Assembly (NCBI GenBank): GCA_963691815.1
Contig: OY829651.1
Location: forward strand, 13,294,917-13,358,916
DNA from: Echiichthys vipera
Taxonomy: Eukaryota > Chordata > Actinopteri > Perciformes > Trachinidae
DNA length: 64,000 nt
Direction: 5' to 3'
Shown: positions 23,111 through 35,191 of the stretch, one piece after another
Layout of the letters: each line of letters begins with the position of its first letter
How positions within the stretch are numbered: position 1 is the stretch's first letter
The notes under the pieces: model-generated
Told to the model about the DNA's origin: nothing
The model's database searches: none
What the model saw: the letters and a program-made list of their open reading frames with translations, nothing else
Translations under genes and position numbers: made by a program

Positions 23111-25361
23111 TCATCTCCCGCCTACAAGTGAACAACAAAAAAACAACCGTTATCTTAACACCAGGAAAACAAAATACAATCTTTAACATGTGGAAAAAGC
23201 GCAAACCTCTGAATCCACGTCCTCCTCCTCCACCTCCTCTTCCTCTGAAGCCTCCTCCACCACCTCGTCCACCTCGTCCGCCTCCAAATCCTCCGCCGCC
23301 GCGGCCCCCTCCAAATCCTCCACCGCGGCCGCCTCGAAAACCACCTGAAACAAGAAAAAAATTAATCGAACCACTCTTACAAGCCGTGCTCTAGAAAGAC
23401 TCAAAAGAATCGCACTTTAAATCCACACCAACTAAAACTGCCTGGAAAGGACCCCAGAATATCACGTTGTTTTGTGTCACGTTCGTTGTAATTTTATTTT
23501 TATTTTGTTAATTGTTTATATTTTACCGGAAGTTTTATATTCAGCTCTTTGGTCTGTGAACGGTTAGAAGGGCAAAAATAAAAGGACATAAGACCATCAT
23601 TCCTGGCTTTACTCATTTCGACTGGAACGCTACACTGACAATAATTTCAGTGCCCAGGCGAGGAAACCACTCTGGTTGTGTTAAGTGTCATGAGCTCCAC
23701 ATTCATCAACGTTAGGAGACATGATTAATTAAAATGAGAAAGTTAAGACGCCTCACCGCCTCTTCCTCCACCGCGACCCCCTCGGCCCCCTCTAGGCGGA
23801 CCCTTCTCTCCTGGCGGCCTGGGGAGGAACCTCTGCAGCGGGAGGAGCTTCATTGGATCTATATAGAACTGAAAGAGACGACGCAAATCACACAGTGTGA
23901 CACACAGAGACACTGGAATACTTCAAACTACGCAAATGCACCGTTAAATGTTATACTTTCATACCTTCTGCATTTTCTTAAACGAAGACGCCTTCATATT
24001 GTCAGAAAGTTTGACTGAAAAATACTGCAGGAGAGGTCAAGGAATTAACAATATCGTTAGAAGCAAGACCTATATTTAATCACCAGAGGTAGAACTTTAC
24101 TTTTTAACACCAAGGGTTGTTTTCAGAGGTCAAGTGACTGAAATAAGGTCAACAGAAAGGATACAAAGTCCCGGAGCTGGCCGAATATCTCATCCACCTT
24201 CCCGATCTGCTCCTTGTTTTCCAAGTACACTGGGGCGTTGAAGTAGGGCACTTTGTTTTCCTCTGTTGTACACTTGCACACAATGTCGTCTTCACACGGA
24301 TGTACGAACTCTCCCAGTGCTGCAAAGTAAAACACATGAATGACAGTTAGTTGGGTGTAAGGTGTTCTAGGCATCAAGACACAGGCCCGGTTCAAATATC
24401 TGCCTCTGGATGACTTTGTGAGCCCTTGACACATGGTTGCCTTTGTTTAGAGATAGAGCCCACAATTCATGCCATTTTGACATTGAACGGGTATGCCAAA
24501 CATTTTTATTTATAAAATATTGCCTTATATAATATAAAATGTGGACAAAACTTCAAATAATGAGCTAAGTGTAAAAGTAATCCCTGTTAGAAAATAACTA
24601 GATTTCTGTTTATCCTGAACACTCCCGCACTCCAATTTCCCCCACAATGTGATTTCTTTTTAAAAATGCCGAAAATTCATTCATGACAACAGAGAAGAAA
24701 ACCAGCTATGTTGGTATGTGTTCAGTCACTTCTTCTTTACCAGCACAGTGGCCAGTTTAATTATTTTTTACTGTGTGTTTCAGACTTTTTGCCTTGACTT
24801 TTTTTTATACCTGGTATGAAAAGCATTTGTCAATACGAGTATTTCATCAAAGTTTAAAATTCTGGTATCTGGTATTGATGTGTTCAGAAATCCAAGATGG
24901 TTGAAAGACTGCAGGCTGATGTGAGCTTTGTGCTTTTCAGGCACTTCCATATTTTTCAGCACAAAAGAGTTTCGTAGTTGTGATTCCAACTTGGATGTTG
25001 ATATGAATTATATTGTAACTTTCCTGTGACATCATCAGCACTCGTCATGCAGGTGCTGTCATTTGAAGCGTTCAGGGCTGAACATGGATACTGGAGCTGG
25101 GCCCAATGGGCCCAATTTCTACAAGCTGTTAACTTCTGCAGCATATGGTTTCATGATCTTACCGACGACATATTCTGGAGGGCCATAGTCTTGTTGTCTA
25201 TTAAAACCACCTCTGCCGCCGCCACGTCCAAATCCACCTCCTCTGCCGCCTCCAAATCCACCCCCTCTGCCTCCTCCAAACCCACCACCTCTGCCTCCTC
25301 CACCTCGGTTAAAACCTCCACCTCCTCTGCCTCCTCTTCCTCCACCTCCTCTGAAAGACAT
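23111..25361 (-). CDS. gar1: H/ACA ribonucleoprotein complex subunit GAR1
   Basis: GAR1 is one of the four core proteins of H/ACA snoRNPs (with dyskerin, NOP10 and NHP2), which direct rRNA pseudouridylation in the nucleolus, and is part of telomerase RNP. Coding exons are 25163-25361, 24165-24319, 23965-24024, 23757-23868, 23207-23344 and 23111-23121, totalling 675 nt and 224 residues. Residues 1-55 are a Gly/Arg-rich RGG domain (starts MSFRGGGG). The conserved core follows, with LGEFVHPCEDDIVCK, YFNAPVYLENK, IGKVDEIFGQLRDF and YFSVKLS. A second RGG domain fills residues 160-224. The last exon adds only three residues and the stop. A leader exon ending at 26075 (donor GTGAGT) splices to 25374, just before the ATG. 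The GGN repeats make reading-frame shadows on both strands. Confidence 0.97.
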
Positions 25362-25574
25362 TTTTCTTCAAATCCTATGAGAAACAGGAAAAAAGGGAAA
25401 TAAGTCAGAGCAGAACTGCAGGACTCCTACACCCTTTCAAAGTTAAATTCAAGCACCTAACAGCTGTGGTAAACTACATATTTGTATACAGTATAATACT
25501 TATTATTGCACTTGTTCATCACAATAAATGATATGCTATTGTCTTATAAACAACTGCCATGATGTTTTAAGACA

Positions 25575-25760
25575 TCTTTCTACAGAAGGACGACAAATGA
25601 ACTCGACTAACAGATCAACAGAAATACAATCAACTACTTTTATAATCTGTTAATCAACAAATAAAAACATTTTTTTAATGCAGAAATGTCAGAAAATGCC
25701 GTTTTCAGTCTCTCAAATGTGCAGATCTTATTTAGTGTTATATCATATATACAATCCCAT
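25575..25760. repeat. Dispersed ATTAATC-type teleost repeat in gar1 5-prime intron
   Basis: The words TCTGTTAATCAACAAATAAA and CAGAAATGTCAGAAAATGCC belong to a common teleost repeat family. Further copies are near 31275-31430, 36690-36945 and 50230-50640. Family assignment is from memory and pairwise likeness within the window. Confidence 0.45.
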
Positions 25761-26075
25761 AAACATAACATTTGAAGCACTTTATTCAAACCTTGAAAAC
25801 ACCACAGTAAAATCCAAGTGTTTTCAAGGATTTCCAGCACCCGTACGAGCATTAAAAACATGTGAACTCATGGTTGGTTAAATGCTAACATCGTGGATTG
25901 AGCAGCACTGCAGAAGTTGGAGCTAACATGCTAACGTTAGCTTCATTCTGTCATTTAGACTACAAAACTCACCCTTCATTTACCAACAAACCAAACATTG
26001 TGGGTATTCACTTCGAAATATAAACGTCAACAGTCTGCAACACCATATATGCACAGTTGAAGGAGATTACTCACA

Positions 26076-26423
26076 AATTTGATCGACTTCTTCGGAGCTA
26101 TTTACTCCCGAGCGACGTCCATGCGATGACAACACGTGTGAACCAAGCGCTGCCGCAAAGCACTCACCAGTGTCGGGAAGTGTCGTAAAGCCACCGCTCT
26201 AACCATGACACACATCTAACCGCTGCAGACGGTCTGTTGGTGGAGTTGACTGAAGCATCAAGACAAAGTTAAAGAGACCCGGTCAGTGTAACTTTACAGA
26301 CTTCAGTAGTGATATAATATGACACACAGTTATTTCTGTGTGACATGAAATCTGTGAATATTCCAACAATATGTTTTTTTTTACTGAAATGCAGGAAATT
26401 AACTTAATTGGCATCACACAACA
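26076..26423. promoter_or_regulatory. Divergent promoter interval of gar1 and the ADH paralogue
   Basis: The gar1 leader exon ends at 26075 and reads left; the ADH paralogue starts at 26424 and reads right. Both start sites must lie in or close to this interval of about 350 bases unless a further ADH leader exon exists. The gar1 side (26090-26220) is CpG-containing and TATA-less with an E-box (CACGTG) near 26134. Sharing of control elements is inferred from spacing. Confidence 0.5.
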
Positions 26424-29400
26424 ATGTCAACAGCAGCTCAGGTAAGAAAAAACTTAACCTAAGACATATTCACGGTTTGTTTTATTTTCAAATATAAACT
26501 GGGCTTATTGTTGACCAGTCTGTCTGTTCTGACAACTATTTTAGTGTGTTAAACTTATTTTGTGCTTATTCAATTTTGGGATACGTGAGTAAAAGCAGCG
26601 ACCACGCCCTGTTAAAAGCCTTTTTTTTTCAGTGCGACACACAACCAAACAATGAACACATGTATTTGTCTCCCACAGGTGATCAAATGCAAAGCAGCTG
26701 TTGCAAGGGAGCCTGGGAAACCTCTCACCATTGAAGATGTGGAGGTGGCCCCACCTAAAATCCATGAAGTCCGCATCAAGGTCAGCTTCTCTCACAAGCT
26801 GTCTGTGATGCAAGATTATGATCTCCAACTTGTAAATACGTGCAGTTACACATCAAACCTCCCAGTGTTAATTGGTGATGTTTTTCAGCAACAAAATTAA
26901 ATCAGAATAAAATTAACTAACTAATAATTTCTCATAAATGAACCGAGATAAGGCTTACTTCTAGTTTCTGCTTGGTTGGTTCATAGAGGCGACTATTACC
27001 GGAAAAAACTTAAAGCAGTTTGACTTCCTCTGTTTCCGTTTGTTTGTGGTGGCATGAACAACATATTGCACAACAAACACATCCACCACGTCATTTGAAT
27101 CCGCTCCCTACCTGTTTATGCAGATTGTTGCCACAGGCGTGTGCCGCACGGATTGGGAATACCTGCATCAGGCTGGAAAAGGGATGAAGTTCAGACCATT
27201 CCCGTTAGTTCTCGGCCATGAAGCAGCGGGGATAGTGGAGAGCGTTGGTCCTGAGGTCACCGGATTCTCACCGGGTGAACTGTACAGCTCGCACACAAAA
27301 AAACAAGCTGTTGTGACATGACATGTGACTGTGTCTAAATTCTTTTTGTTGTTTTTCCAGGCGACAAAGTTATTCCTCTTTTTCTGCCACAGTGTGGGGA
27401 ATGTGACCGATGTCAGAGTCCTAAAACAAATCATTGCAGGAAGAACTGGTGATTATTAATACTACAATTACACAGATACATCACTGTTGCTGTCATGGTT
27501 TTTAACTACTTATTGTTTTAACTATTTTGTGGCTTTTAGGGCAAATACACAAGTGGGTGTATTGGCTGATGGCACAAGCAGGATTTCCTGCAAGGGGCAG
27601 CAGGTGTACCAGTTCCTCGGCGTCAGTTCTTTCTCCCAGTACACTGTGGTTCCCGATAAGTCACTTGCTAAGATAAGAAGTGATGCACCGCTGGACAAAG
27701 TGTGTCTACTGGGCTGTGGCGTCTCCACTGGCTACGGTGCCGCTGTTAATGCAGCGAAGGTGAGATGATGCAGATCTGACGGATACTTGCATTCAAATCA
27801 TAACTTTTTAATTCTCACCAACTCTGTAGAAGATACAGCACATTTACAAAGATTTATTTGCATGATAACCGATTGTAAACAGTTGAACTTATTATTACAA
27901 CATTAATTTACCATGTGATGGAAAACATCTTAGCTGTAATTTGTATTTTTCGCAAGTTGCTGCACAATGAGGTTAAAAGTATGTAGCAGGACTAGTTATT
28001 TATTTTTCCCCACTTGATGTCGGTAGATAACAGGAGCACCACATAAGGGTACTAAATGGTGAAAAAACGGAGGAGTACCGTATATTGCCCTTTCTGTTTT
28101 ACCATGGGGTTTTTTGCATTTTAAAATAAAATGGATATGAAACCAAAGGAAGACAGTTTTGTGGAAGAGATGAAAGGTCCGTAGAAAAGATAAGGATGTG
28201 TAGAGTGTCCCCTTGAACGCAATATCTAGAAAATGATCAAACCGCCATTGTGCAGACTTCGGATTGCTCAATAGTAGTGAAAGTGTGAATAAAAAAAGAA
28301 TAAGGAGAAGAATCTGTTCTTTAAAAATACTCCGGCTAACATTGAAAGGGAAGTGCGTGAAAAGTGAAGTTCAATTTATATTTCTGATCTGTGTTGTCTG
28401 TTTTTTTTAATGGGGCTTGATAAATCCTTGACAAACAGTGAATTAAATGCAGTCAGGAGCAAGAGTTATCTTTAAACATGATGAAGTGATTTAATCCGAT
28501 GTCTCTCAAACAGCTTTTGGTTGACTTACTCCTAAAGCGTGTTCATCCAGGTTGAAAAAGATTCCTCGTGCGCCGTGTTTGGGCTCGGAGCTGTCGGTCT
28601 GGCCGCCGTCATGGGCTGCCAGGCTGCCGGGGCGACGAGGATCATCGGCGTGGACATCAACCCCGCAAAGTTTGAGAAAGCCAGGATGTTCGGAGCCACT
28701 GAGTGTGTGAACCCCAACGACCACAGCAAGCCCATCCAGGAGGTTCTGGTGGAGATGACGGACGGAGGGGTGGACTACGCTCTGGAGTGTGTCGGCAGTC
28801 CCGTTATTATGGTGAGTGTTTGATTCAGGACAACAGTAGGGCTGCGTTTCCCCACTGATTTGATTCTGATTCTATTCAAATCAATTTGATTCGAGATATT
28901 TCAGGTCCAATACCCATTTTGAGAGAACAATTGCACTAAATTGTACAAGGAACACTCTAACTTATTTTTATCAAGATTGCAAAGGGAACGAGGGAACGAC
29001 ATGCAGCAAAGGGCCATGGGTCGGAGTCGTGGGCTGCTCCAGCAAGGACTCAACCCCTATACATGGGGCACTTTCTCTGCAGTGTCACTACCAGGGTACT
29101 CCACCTGGTGAATTATTAAAAATATTAATGTTTACATTAATTGACCCCAAAGCATTACATTGCATTAATATACTTTTTATTTAAAGTCAACACAATTAAG
29201 TACAACTCTACACACTCTACAGTCAGTGAGTAATGAGTCAGCAGGAAAAAAAAACAATAGTGCTTTCTTCAGTGCAGAGAGGGTATTTACTTAAAGTCAC
29301 TACATCCTGAAAATGGCCACGCAAGTTTTTCCCTCAGCAAAATGTAGCCTAACTTTGGAGCGTTATTTAGCCGCCCTTATGAAGGAGAAGGAATCCTCTA

Positions 29401-31554
29401 GGAGTCTGCACAGTGTTGCATAGAGCAGGTCTGTGTGCACATCATCAGAAATAAAATGTGGCACAATTTGTGATTGTGCAGTTGTCATTTTTTGCACATT
29501 CTAGTTTCATCACATTCTTTGAATTTAATGATTTAAAAGCAGTATTAATTAAAGCAATTCTTACCTTAGTGGCATTTTTACACTTTTCTTTTGTAATCTT
29601 ATCGTAAAGCTCCTAATAAGCGTATGGCGCACTAAAATGTAAAATAAATCCACCAGGTGTTAAAACTCAAAAATATTCTATTCTCATATATTTCTGATAA
29701 AAGTCTGACCAATCATTTTAAACGGTCCGAACAAAAATATTTGCAGAGCTTCCTGCCTGTCATTCGTCCATGGGAAGTCCGAAGTTTCGGACCTCCAACT
29801 AGGCAAAGTGGAACCTCCTACTACAGAATTTGAGTTGGTCGATCTCCCCCAAATTCACTAGAAGGAGGTTCCTCTTTGACAGGTATTACAGTGCACTTTA
29901 CCCAGTTGGAGGTCTGAAAGGAACAGCACTGGAACGCAGCATTTCTCTCTTACCGCATGTGTCAGAGGAGGAGGGAGCATCAGAGGTCAGGCAGAGAGGG
30001 GAGTGCTGTGCGACATGCAAGAAAGGTAAGAATAGCTTTAAGACAGCTGGTGGTTTGTGTTGTCCTAGAGCTCTGCACTGGAGTCTACGACAGACGCCTG
30101 GGGCACCTGCGTCATTGTTGGGTGGACGGAGACAGAAGCAATGAGCGTCTTGGTTGAAAAGATCCTGATGGGACGCACCTTGAAGGGGACTTATTTTGGA
30201 GGTGAACTCAAAACAAGTTAGCAGGCCTGTTAGTCCACAGGAAAACAGGCCTTTCGTGAGGCTGCAGCAACATTTACAGTGACTAGAATGGTATTATGTG
30301 ACAAGTGAAAAGTAAAACTCAGTGCATCTAACATCCACAATAAAATATAAAACACTGTGTAAATTCAGCATTTCTGGGCCCAATTTGATGTAAGACTTTG
30401 AGAAAGTGAACTGAAACATCATGTTATCTTAAAATTGTTTTATATATCAACAGAATTCACAATTGCATAAACCAGACAAAATGAAGAGCCAGTGAATGTT
30501 TCACACTTTGGTCGATAAATGATGAAACTATACGTTCACTTCAGATTTAAAGTAACAAGTCTGCACCCATTAACTGGATTCTAAATGAAGTCGAAAATGA
30601 GAACGGCGGAGGGGAAAGAGGGTCCACCAGCTAAAAATAAACACACCACAAACTAATATCTGATCTTCACTGAACATGAGGGATTTATATTATCTAACAT
30701 CATAAGTGTATTCAAACCAAGGTAATTCCTATTAGTCACTAAAAGTGAGATTACACGAACAGATGATGAGGAAATGCACCTTTCTTAGCGGCTCATTAGC
30801 GTCCACTGCGTTGTGGTTCATGAGGTTGTCTTCTTTAAAGGGTGGAAGAGTGTGGATGCTGTGCCTAAACTGGTGGACGACTACATGAACCAAAAGCTGA
30901 AGCTGGACGAGTTTATCACCCACAACCTCCCGCTGGACCAAATCAACATGGCCTTTGAATATATGAAAAGTGAGAAAAGGTAAGAACTGATGCATCTGTG
31001 GCTGCTAGACTTCGACAGCGGTTTGTCAAACTGCTGCAGCGGCCTTCTTTGCTCCTTTTTTTAAATCTTTTAAACAGCGCTCCCCCACATCATCGAACGT
31101 CCGCAATAGAAAGGACATTTACTGTGGTATTACAAACTGGAAAATCTTGGAATTTGATTAATTATTTGGAAATTATCAAGAATTTTACAAACCCCTAATT
31201 CTTCAGGAATATGAATGATGTATATAATGATATAAATGAACTGTATATATTGTTCTATATATTGTATCTGTCGGTTGCAACTACCTATTATTTTCATTAT
31301 TGATTAATCTATCTATAAAATTTTCCACGGTGACGTTTTGTTTCTATATTCAAACCTGCAAATATTCACATTGGAGAATCTTGAACCAGAGAAACGTTAC
31401 TGACTCAAAACAATCCATCAATTGGATCTGGTGAGATTTCAGTTATCAGTTAACACTTTGTTCTTCTCTTCTTTTTTTTAGCATCCGTACTGTAATCAGC
31501 CTGTGGCCGGACGAGGCGACACCTACAGTGGCTGCCTATAAGAAGAAGAAGTGA
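26424..31554 (+). CDS. Zinc-dependent alcohol dehydrogenase, ADH8/class I-like paralogue
   Basis: A medium-chain, NAD-dependent alcohol dehydrogenase with the same exon plan as adh5. Exons are 26424-26441, 26679-26780, 27124-27274, 27361-27448, 27540-27759, 28551-28811, 30069-30201, 30841-30979 and 31482-31554, totalling 1185 nt and 394 residues. Catalytic zinc ligands are C47 (GVCRTD), H72 (LGHEAAG) and C179 (LLGCGVSTG); structural zinc is C102, C105, C108, C116; GLGAVG is at 204-209 and the NAD-selecting aspartate at 228. It lacks the class III arginine, so glutathione-formaldehyde is unlikely to be its substrate. Position 48 is Arg, as in class I enzymes, and the proton-relay His of class I is Glu52. 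Exon 7 is strongly diverged from adh5. After SIRTVISL the protein carries 16 extra residues ending in four lysines. I infer an ethanol/retinol-type ADH of the fish Adh8 kind; the substrate is unknown. Confidence 0.9.
28985..29085 (-). mobile_element. SINE fragment in ADH paralogue intron 6
   Basis: Read on the minus strand this matches part of the SINE at 42532-42748; shared words are GACATGCAGCAAAGGGCC (plus strand here) and CATGGGGC. It is truncated and diverged. Confidence 0.6.
29545..29950. repeat. Composite repeat, copy 1 (inverted relative to copy 2)
   Basis: From GCAATTCTTACC (about 29555) through CATGGGAAGTCCGAAGT (about 29769) to about 29925 the sequence is matched, in reverse orientation, at 37978-38375. 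The last 160 bases form a small MITE with inverted ends around CCTCCAACTAGG. It lies in intron 6 of the ADH paralogue, about 120 bases before exon 7. Confidence 0.75.
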
Positions 31555-32649
31555 CATTCAGTGTTGCTTTAATGATATTTCACACACAACTCAGCAGTTT
31601 AAACATCTTAACGCGCCTTTTCTTATATTTACAAGTATTCTTTTACTTTGTAGTAATGGAGCATGCCAGCCACCAGAGGGCGGTGTTATAGCATGTTATA
31701 GTGCATGAATACCATCTAACTTTATGAAGACATTGCTTTTCCATCTGTAAATGATTCTGTATTTTTGTTCAGTTTAAATTCAGAGGTTGTATTTTTTACT
31801 TGATCTAAATGCTTAATGGACTTGTAGTTGTTTGACCGCTTAATTCACATTCACACAGACATTCACAGTCATCATTCAATCGTTCACACCACATTCACAC
31901 ACCCTTTGCACAGCACAGGGAGCAATTTGGGGTTCAGTGTGTCGCCCGGGGACACTTTGACATGCGGATTGATCTCCCGATGGGAGGACAACCCGCTTTA
32001 CATCAGAGCCACAGTCGGCAAAATCGTTTGTTCTGACTGGAAAACTCAAGTTAAACAGCAAAAAAAGAGAGAAAACATATCATAGCATGAGCATATGCAG
32101 CTTTAAACTATTGCATTTATCTCTGGTTGAGGTTGAGGTTACTGTTCAGACCTAAGAGGTTTAAATCCTGGCACTAATTTGAATCATCCCTGCAGAATTA
32201 ATGCTGTTGTACATGTGATTTGTAACCCATGCAAACCCACTTGTCATGTCCCCTTTTAATGCACCCCCTGTATTGTGTATGATAAAAAGACATATACAAA
32301 TACACAGAGATATTGTTTATTTGTTACTGAATGACAGATGTATTAGTTCCAGTTTGTTTGTGGCATTAGCTTTAGTTTATGACTTCAAACAGATGAAAAC
32401 AATCTGTGTTTTTCAGCCTCTCTGTGCACAGTGTGTGTTTTTTCTCCCTTGCCACAGCTTCACTGATGGACTTTGGTTTATCAGCAGCAGTGTGGTTCAG
32501 TAGGCAGCTGGATGCCTTTGTCTGGCCACAGAGAAGAATTTCAGCCCAGCTCCACCCACATTCCTCTCTCATAAACTGCGGCATCCAGTCTAGTTCATAG
32601 TTAGTATATGAAAGGTCAGGACTCCTCTGTGGTAATTTAAAAGATTTGC

Positions 32650-33303
32650 TTAAAGTGTAATTCCAGCGCTAAATCATCCCATGGTCTTTTTTTGGCACTT
32701 ACATACATCAAATAAACCATTGAGACCCTTTTTTTCGTGTATGAACTATTAACGGAGAAATCCGAGAGAGTCGCTAACAGCCAGACGTGGCTAACACTGA
32801 TTAGATCGGGGCAGCACAGAAAACAGCTTTTTAACCAATAATACTGCTCAAAATACCAACAAACCTCTGCAGTAGCATGATAAGAGTCCCTACACATAAA
32901 ATGAAGAAGCAATGGGCTCCTTTCTTTTGGATTGACTTTGGTTAAAGACTTGAATGGACTTTACCATGAGAGGAGCTGGTACAGGGGCCAGTAGGTAAGT
33001 CTTTCAAAACACTCCTAATAAACTCTGGGTTCGCTAACTACGGTGTTGGTGCTTCGTTTTATGTGTAGGGACTCTTCTCATGCTACTGCAGAGGTTGGGT
33101 GTTGTTTTGAGCAGTATTAGTGGTTAAAAAGCCGTTGTAATGTCTTCACCGTACTGCCCCGAGCTAATCAGTGTTAGCCACGTCCGACTGTCAGCGGCTC
33201 TCCTGGATTTCTCTGTTAATAATTCATACACGAAAGAAAAACTGTCTCGATGGCTTATTTGATTTGTGTAAGTGCCAAAAAAGACCATGAGATGACACTT
33301 TAA
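32650..33303. mobile_element. Foldback element with about 260-bp inverted arms
   Basis: The left arm (about 32650-32911) is complementary to the right arm (about 33042-33303) over nearly its full length, separated by roughly 130 bases. Shared words, read inward, include CATGGTCTTTTTTGGCACTT, GTGGCTAACACTGATTAG and CCTCTGCAGTAGCATGA. Outer ends read TTAAAGTGT / ACACTTTAA. There is no transposase frame. It is either a foldback-type transposon or a large MITE. Confidence 0.85.
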
Positions 33304-34220
33304 AATGCACAGTGTGAATGATCAGTCCTGGTCCTGGTTTCTCCAGCCCAGCACTTTATCCTTTCCCATCTTTGTATTGAAACTGTTGCACAATAATTTC
33401 CCTCGGGATGAATAAAGCATCTTGAATCTTATACGACTACAGGAAACTGGACTCACAGATTTGGAGTAAAACCAGCAGGAAACATTACTCTTGTAACACC
33501 TAATCATCTTTATGTCCTTGGGGTTGTTTATTGTCTCATTGTGTAGGTTATTTATTATTATTTTTTTTAGAGGAGCCTGAAATATCCGCTGCCATTAATC
33601 ATCCCTTTCATCAATGATCGTCCACTTCATCAGTGTCTGCAGCTGAAGTCCCTTTGGCACCAGCTGATAAAACTGACGTCACATCACTGCGACTACGTCA
33701 CTTGCTGGAGGAATTTACCAAAGATCGTTTGTTGTAACGATGTTTCACTCAACGCAATAATGAAAAGACGTGGCTCCGTAATTAAAACAAGAAAACAAAA
33801 CAATAGCAAAATAGTTTGATTTGATTTGATTTCTGAAAAACTTAAGGCTAAAACACAAAAGCTGTATCATAACCTTGACCATATGTAGTTTTAAGTTATA
33901 CCGGGTTATTTCTACCCGGTTTATTTTTTTTAAATTGGTGAGTCACATTTTTCCTTTGCCTTTCTAAACTCTTGAGTTGCCTTAACATGTACATTTCCCC
34001 ACTGTGAGATCGATTAAAGCTTATTTTATTCTTATCTTGTTTGTTTTGCTTATTTTTCTTTTTTACCTGGGTTCCTTCTTTCAAGACTATTTGTTTTATA
34101 AGTATGGACACCAGTACACACTGGTACCAGTCCATTGTTTGCTGGTTTCAAACGTTTGTTAAGATGAAATGTGAATGTGATGAAATGTCAATCATAAACT
34201 ATCTTTTATTGCCAATATGG

Positions 34221-34650
34221 AATTATTTACTATAGCCTATATAATATATGTATTTACTTATTATATGTAAAGTGTGGAATTATTTACTATAGGCTATAGT
34301 ATTTATTTATTTATTGCATATACAATGTTGAATTATTTACTTTAGCCTATAGTATTTATTATTTATTTATTTATTGTAAAATGTGGAATAATTTACTATA
34401 GGCTATAGTATTTATGTATGTATGTATTAATTGTATATACATTGTTGAATTATTTACTATAGACTATAGTATTTATGTATTCATTGTATATACAATGTTG
34501 AATTATTTACTATAGCATTTAGTATTTATTTATTGTATATACAATGTTGAATAATTTACTATAGCCTATAGTATTTATTTATTGTATATACGTTGTTGAA
34601 TTATTTACTATAGCCTATAGTATTTATTTATTGTATGTACAATGTGGAAG
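34221..34650. repeat. Tandem array of palindromic ~50-60 bp units
   Basis: Eight unit starts (AATTATTTAC or AATAATTTAC) are at about 34221, 34278, 34331, 34387, 34448, 34501, 34550 and 34599, so the period falls from about 57 to 49 bases. Most units contain the palindrome ACTATAGCCTATAGT (or its complement) and a second one, TGTATATACA. The last units are the most alike, which suggests recent homogenisation at the right side. Confidence 0.9.
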
Positions 34651-35191
34651 CGTTTATGAAATGTTGACTGTTTTGTTTTATCTTTTGTCTGGACCACAGG
34701 AAGAATAGCTGTTACTACGGTAACTAAAATGGGGATCCTAAATAAAATAAAATAAAATAAAGAAGTAGCACAGGCTGGCCTATGCTAATGTAGATATGAG
34801 TTCTACAAGGAGAGCTTTTTATGCAGTAATACACCAGTAGTACACTCATTTCTTGTGTTAAACTTTACATTTTGTGCAGTCTATGTGTATATTTATGTAT
34901 ATTTCTGTATCTCCTGCACCCCCAAGTACAAACACCGGCTCCCTGTCCTAGAAAGTCATCTGAAACACACTTATCAGTAAAGGTTGGTCCTGGTGATCGG
35001 CCGTCGCGTGTTCTTCCGGCGGAGTGAGCCTCTGTCTCCGCCTCCTGCCTCTGTTGTGTAACGGCTGCCCCGCCCTGGTCACTTTAAATACCACCGCAGC
35101 GTGAACCGTTACACCGGGAAACACCCACGGGGACGCATTGTTGTTTATAACGTACATCTTTCACCGTGTCGTTTTTGTTTTTACTTGTAAC

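Larger units (their letters stand above)
31555..35191. other. Gene-free boundary interval
   Basis: Between the ADH paralogue stop and tmem179 I find no exon. The interval contains the ADH 3-prime UTR, a foldback element (32650-33303), a LINE-like tail around 33390-33430, and a palindromic minisatellite (34221-34650). The last 250 bases before tmem179 become GC-rich and are the likely promoter. Confidence 0.6.

Noticed and set aside
23183..23404. Acidic open frame on the minus strand in gar1 exon 5 (VEEASEEEEVEEEDVD type)
   Set aside because: It is the shifted frame of GGN glycine/arginine repeats; only the RGG frame joins the neighbouring exons in phase.
25026..25403. Ser/Thr/Ala-rich plus-strand frame across gar1 exon 1
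   Set aside because: Antisense shadow of the RGG-coding exon; no partner exons.
23111..26075. Intron-hosted snoRNA in gar1
   Set aside because: I could not find a convincing C/D or H/ACA box pair with a terminal stem in any gar1 intron by eye.
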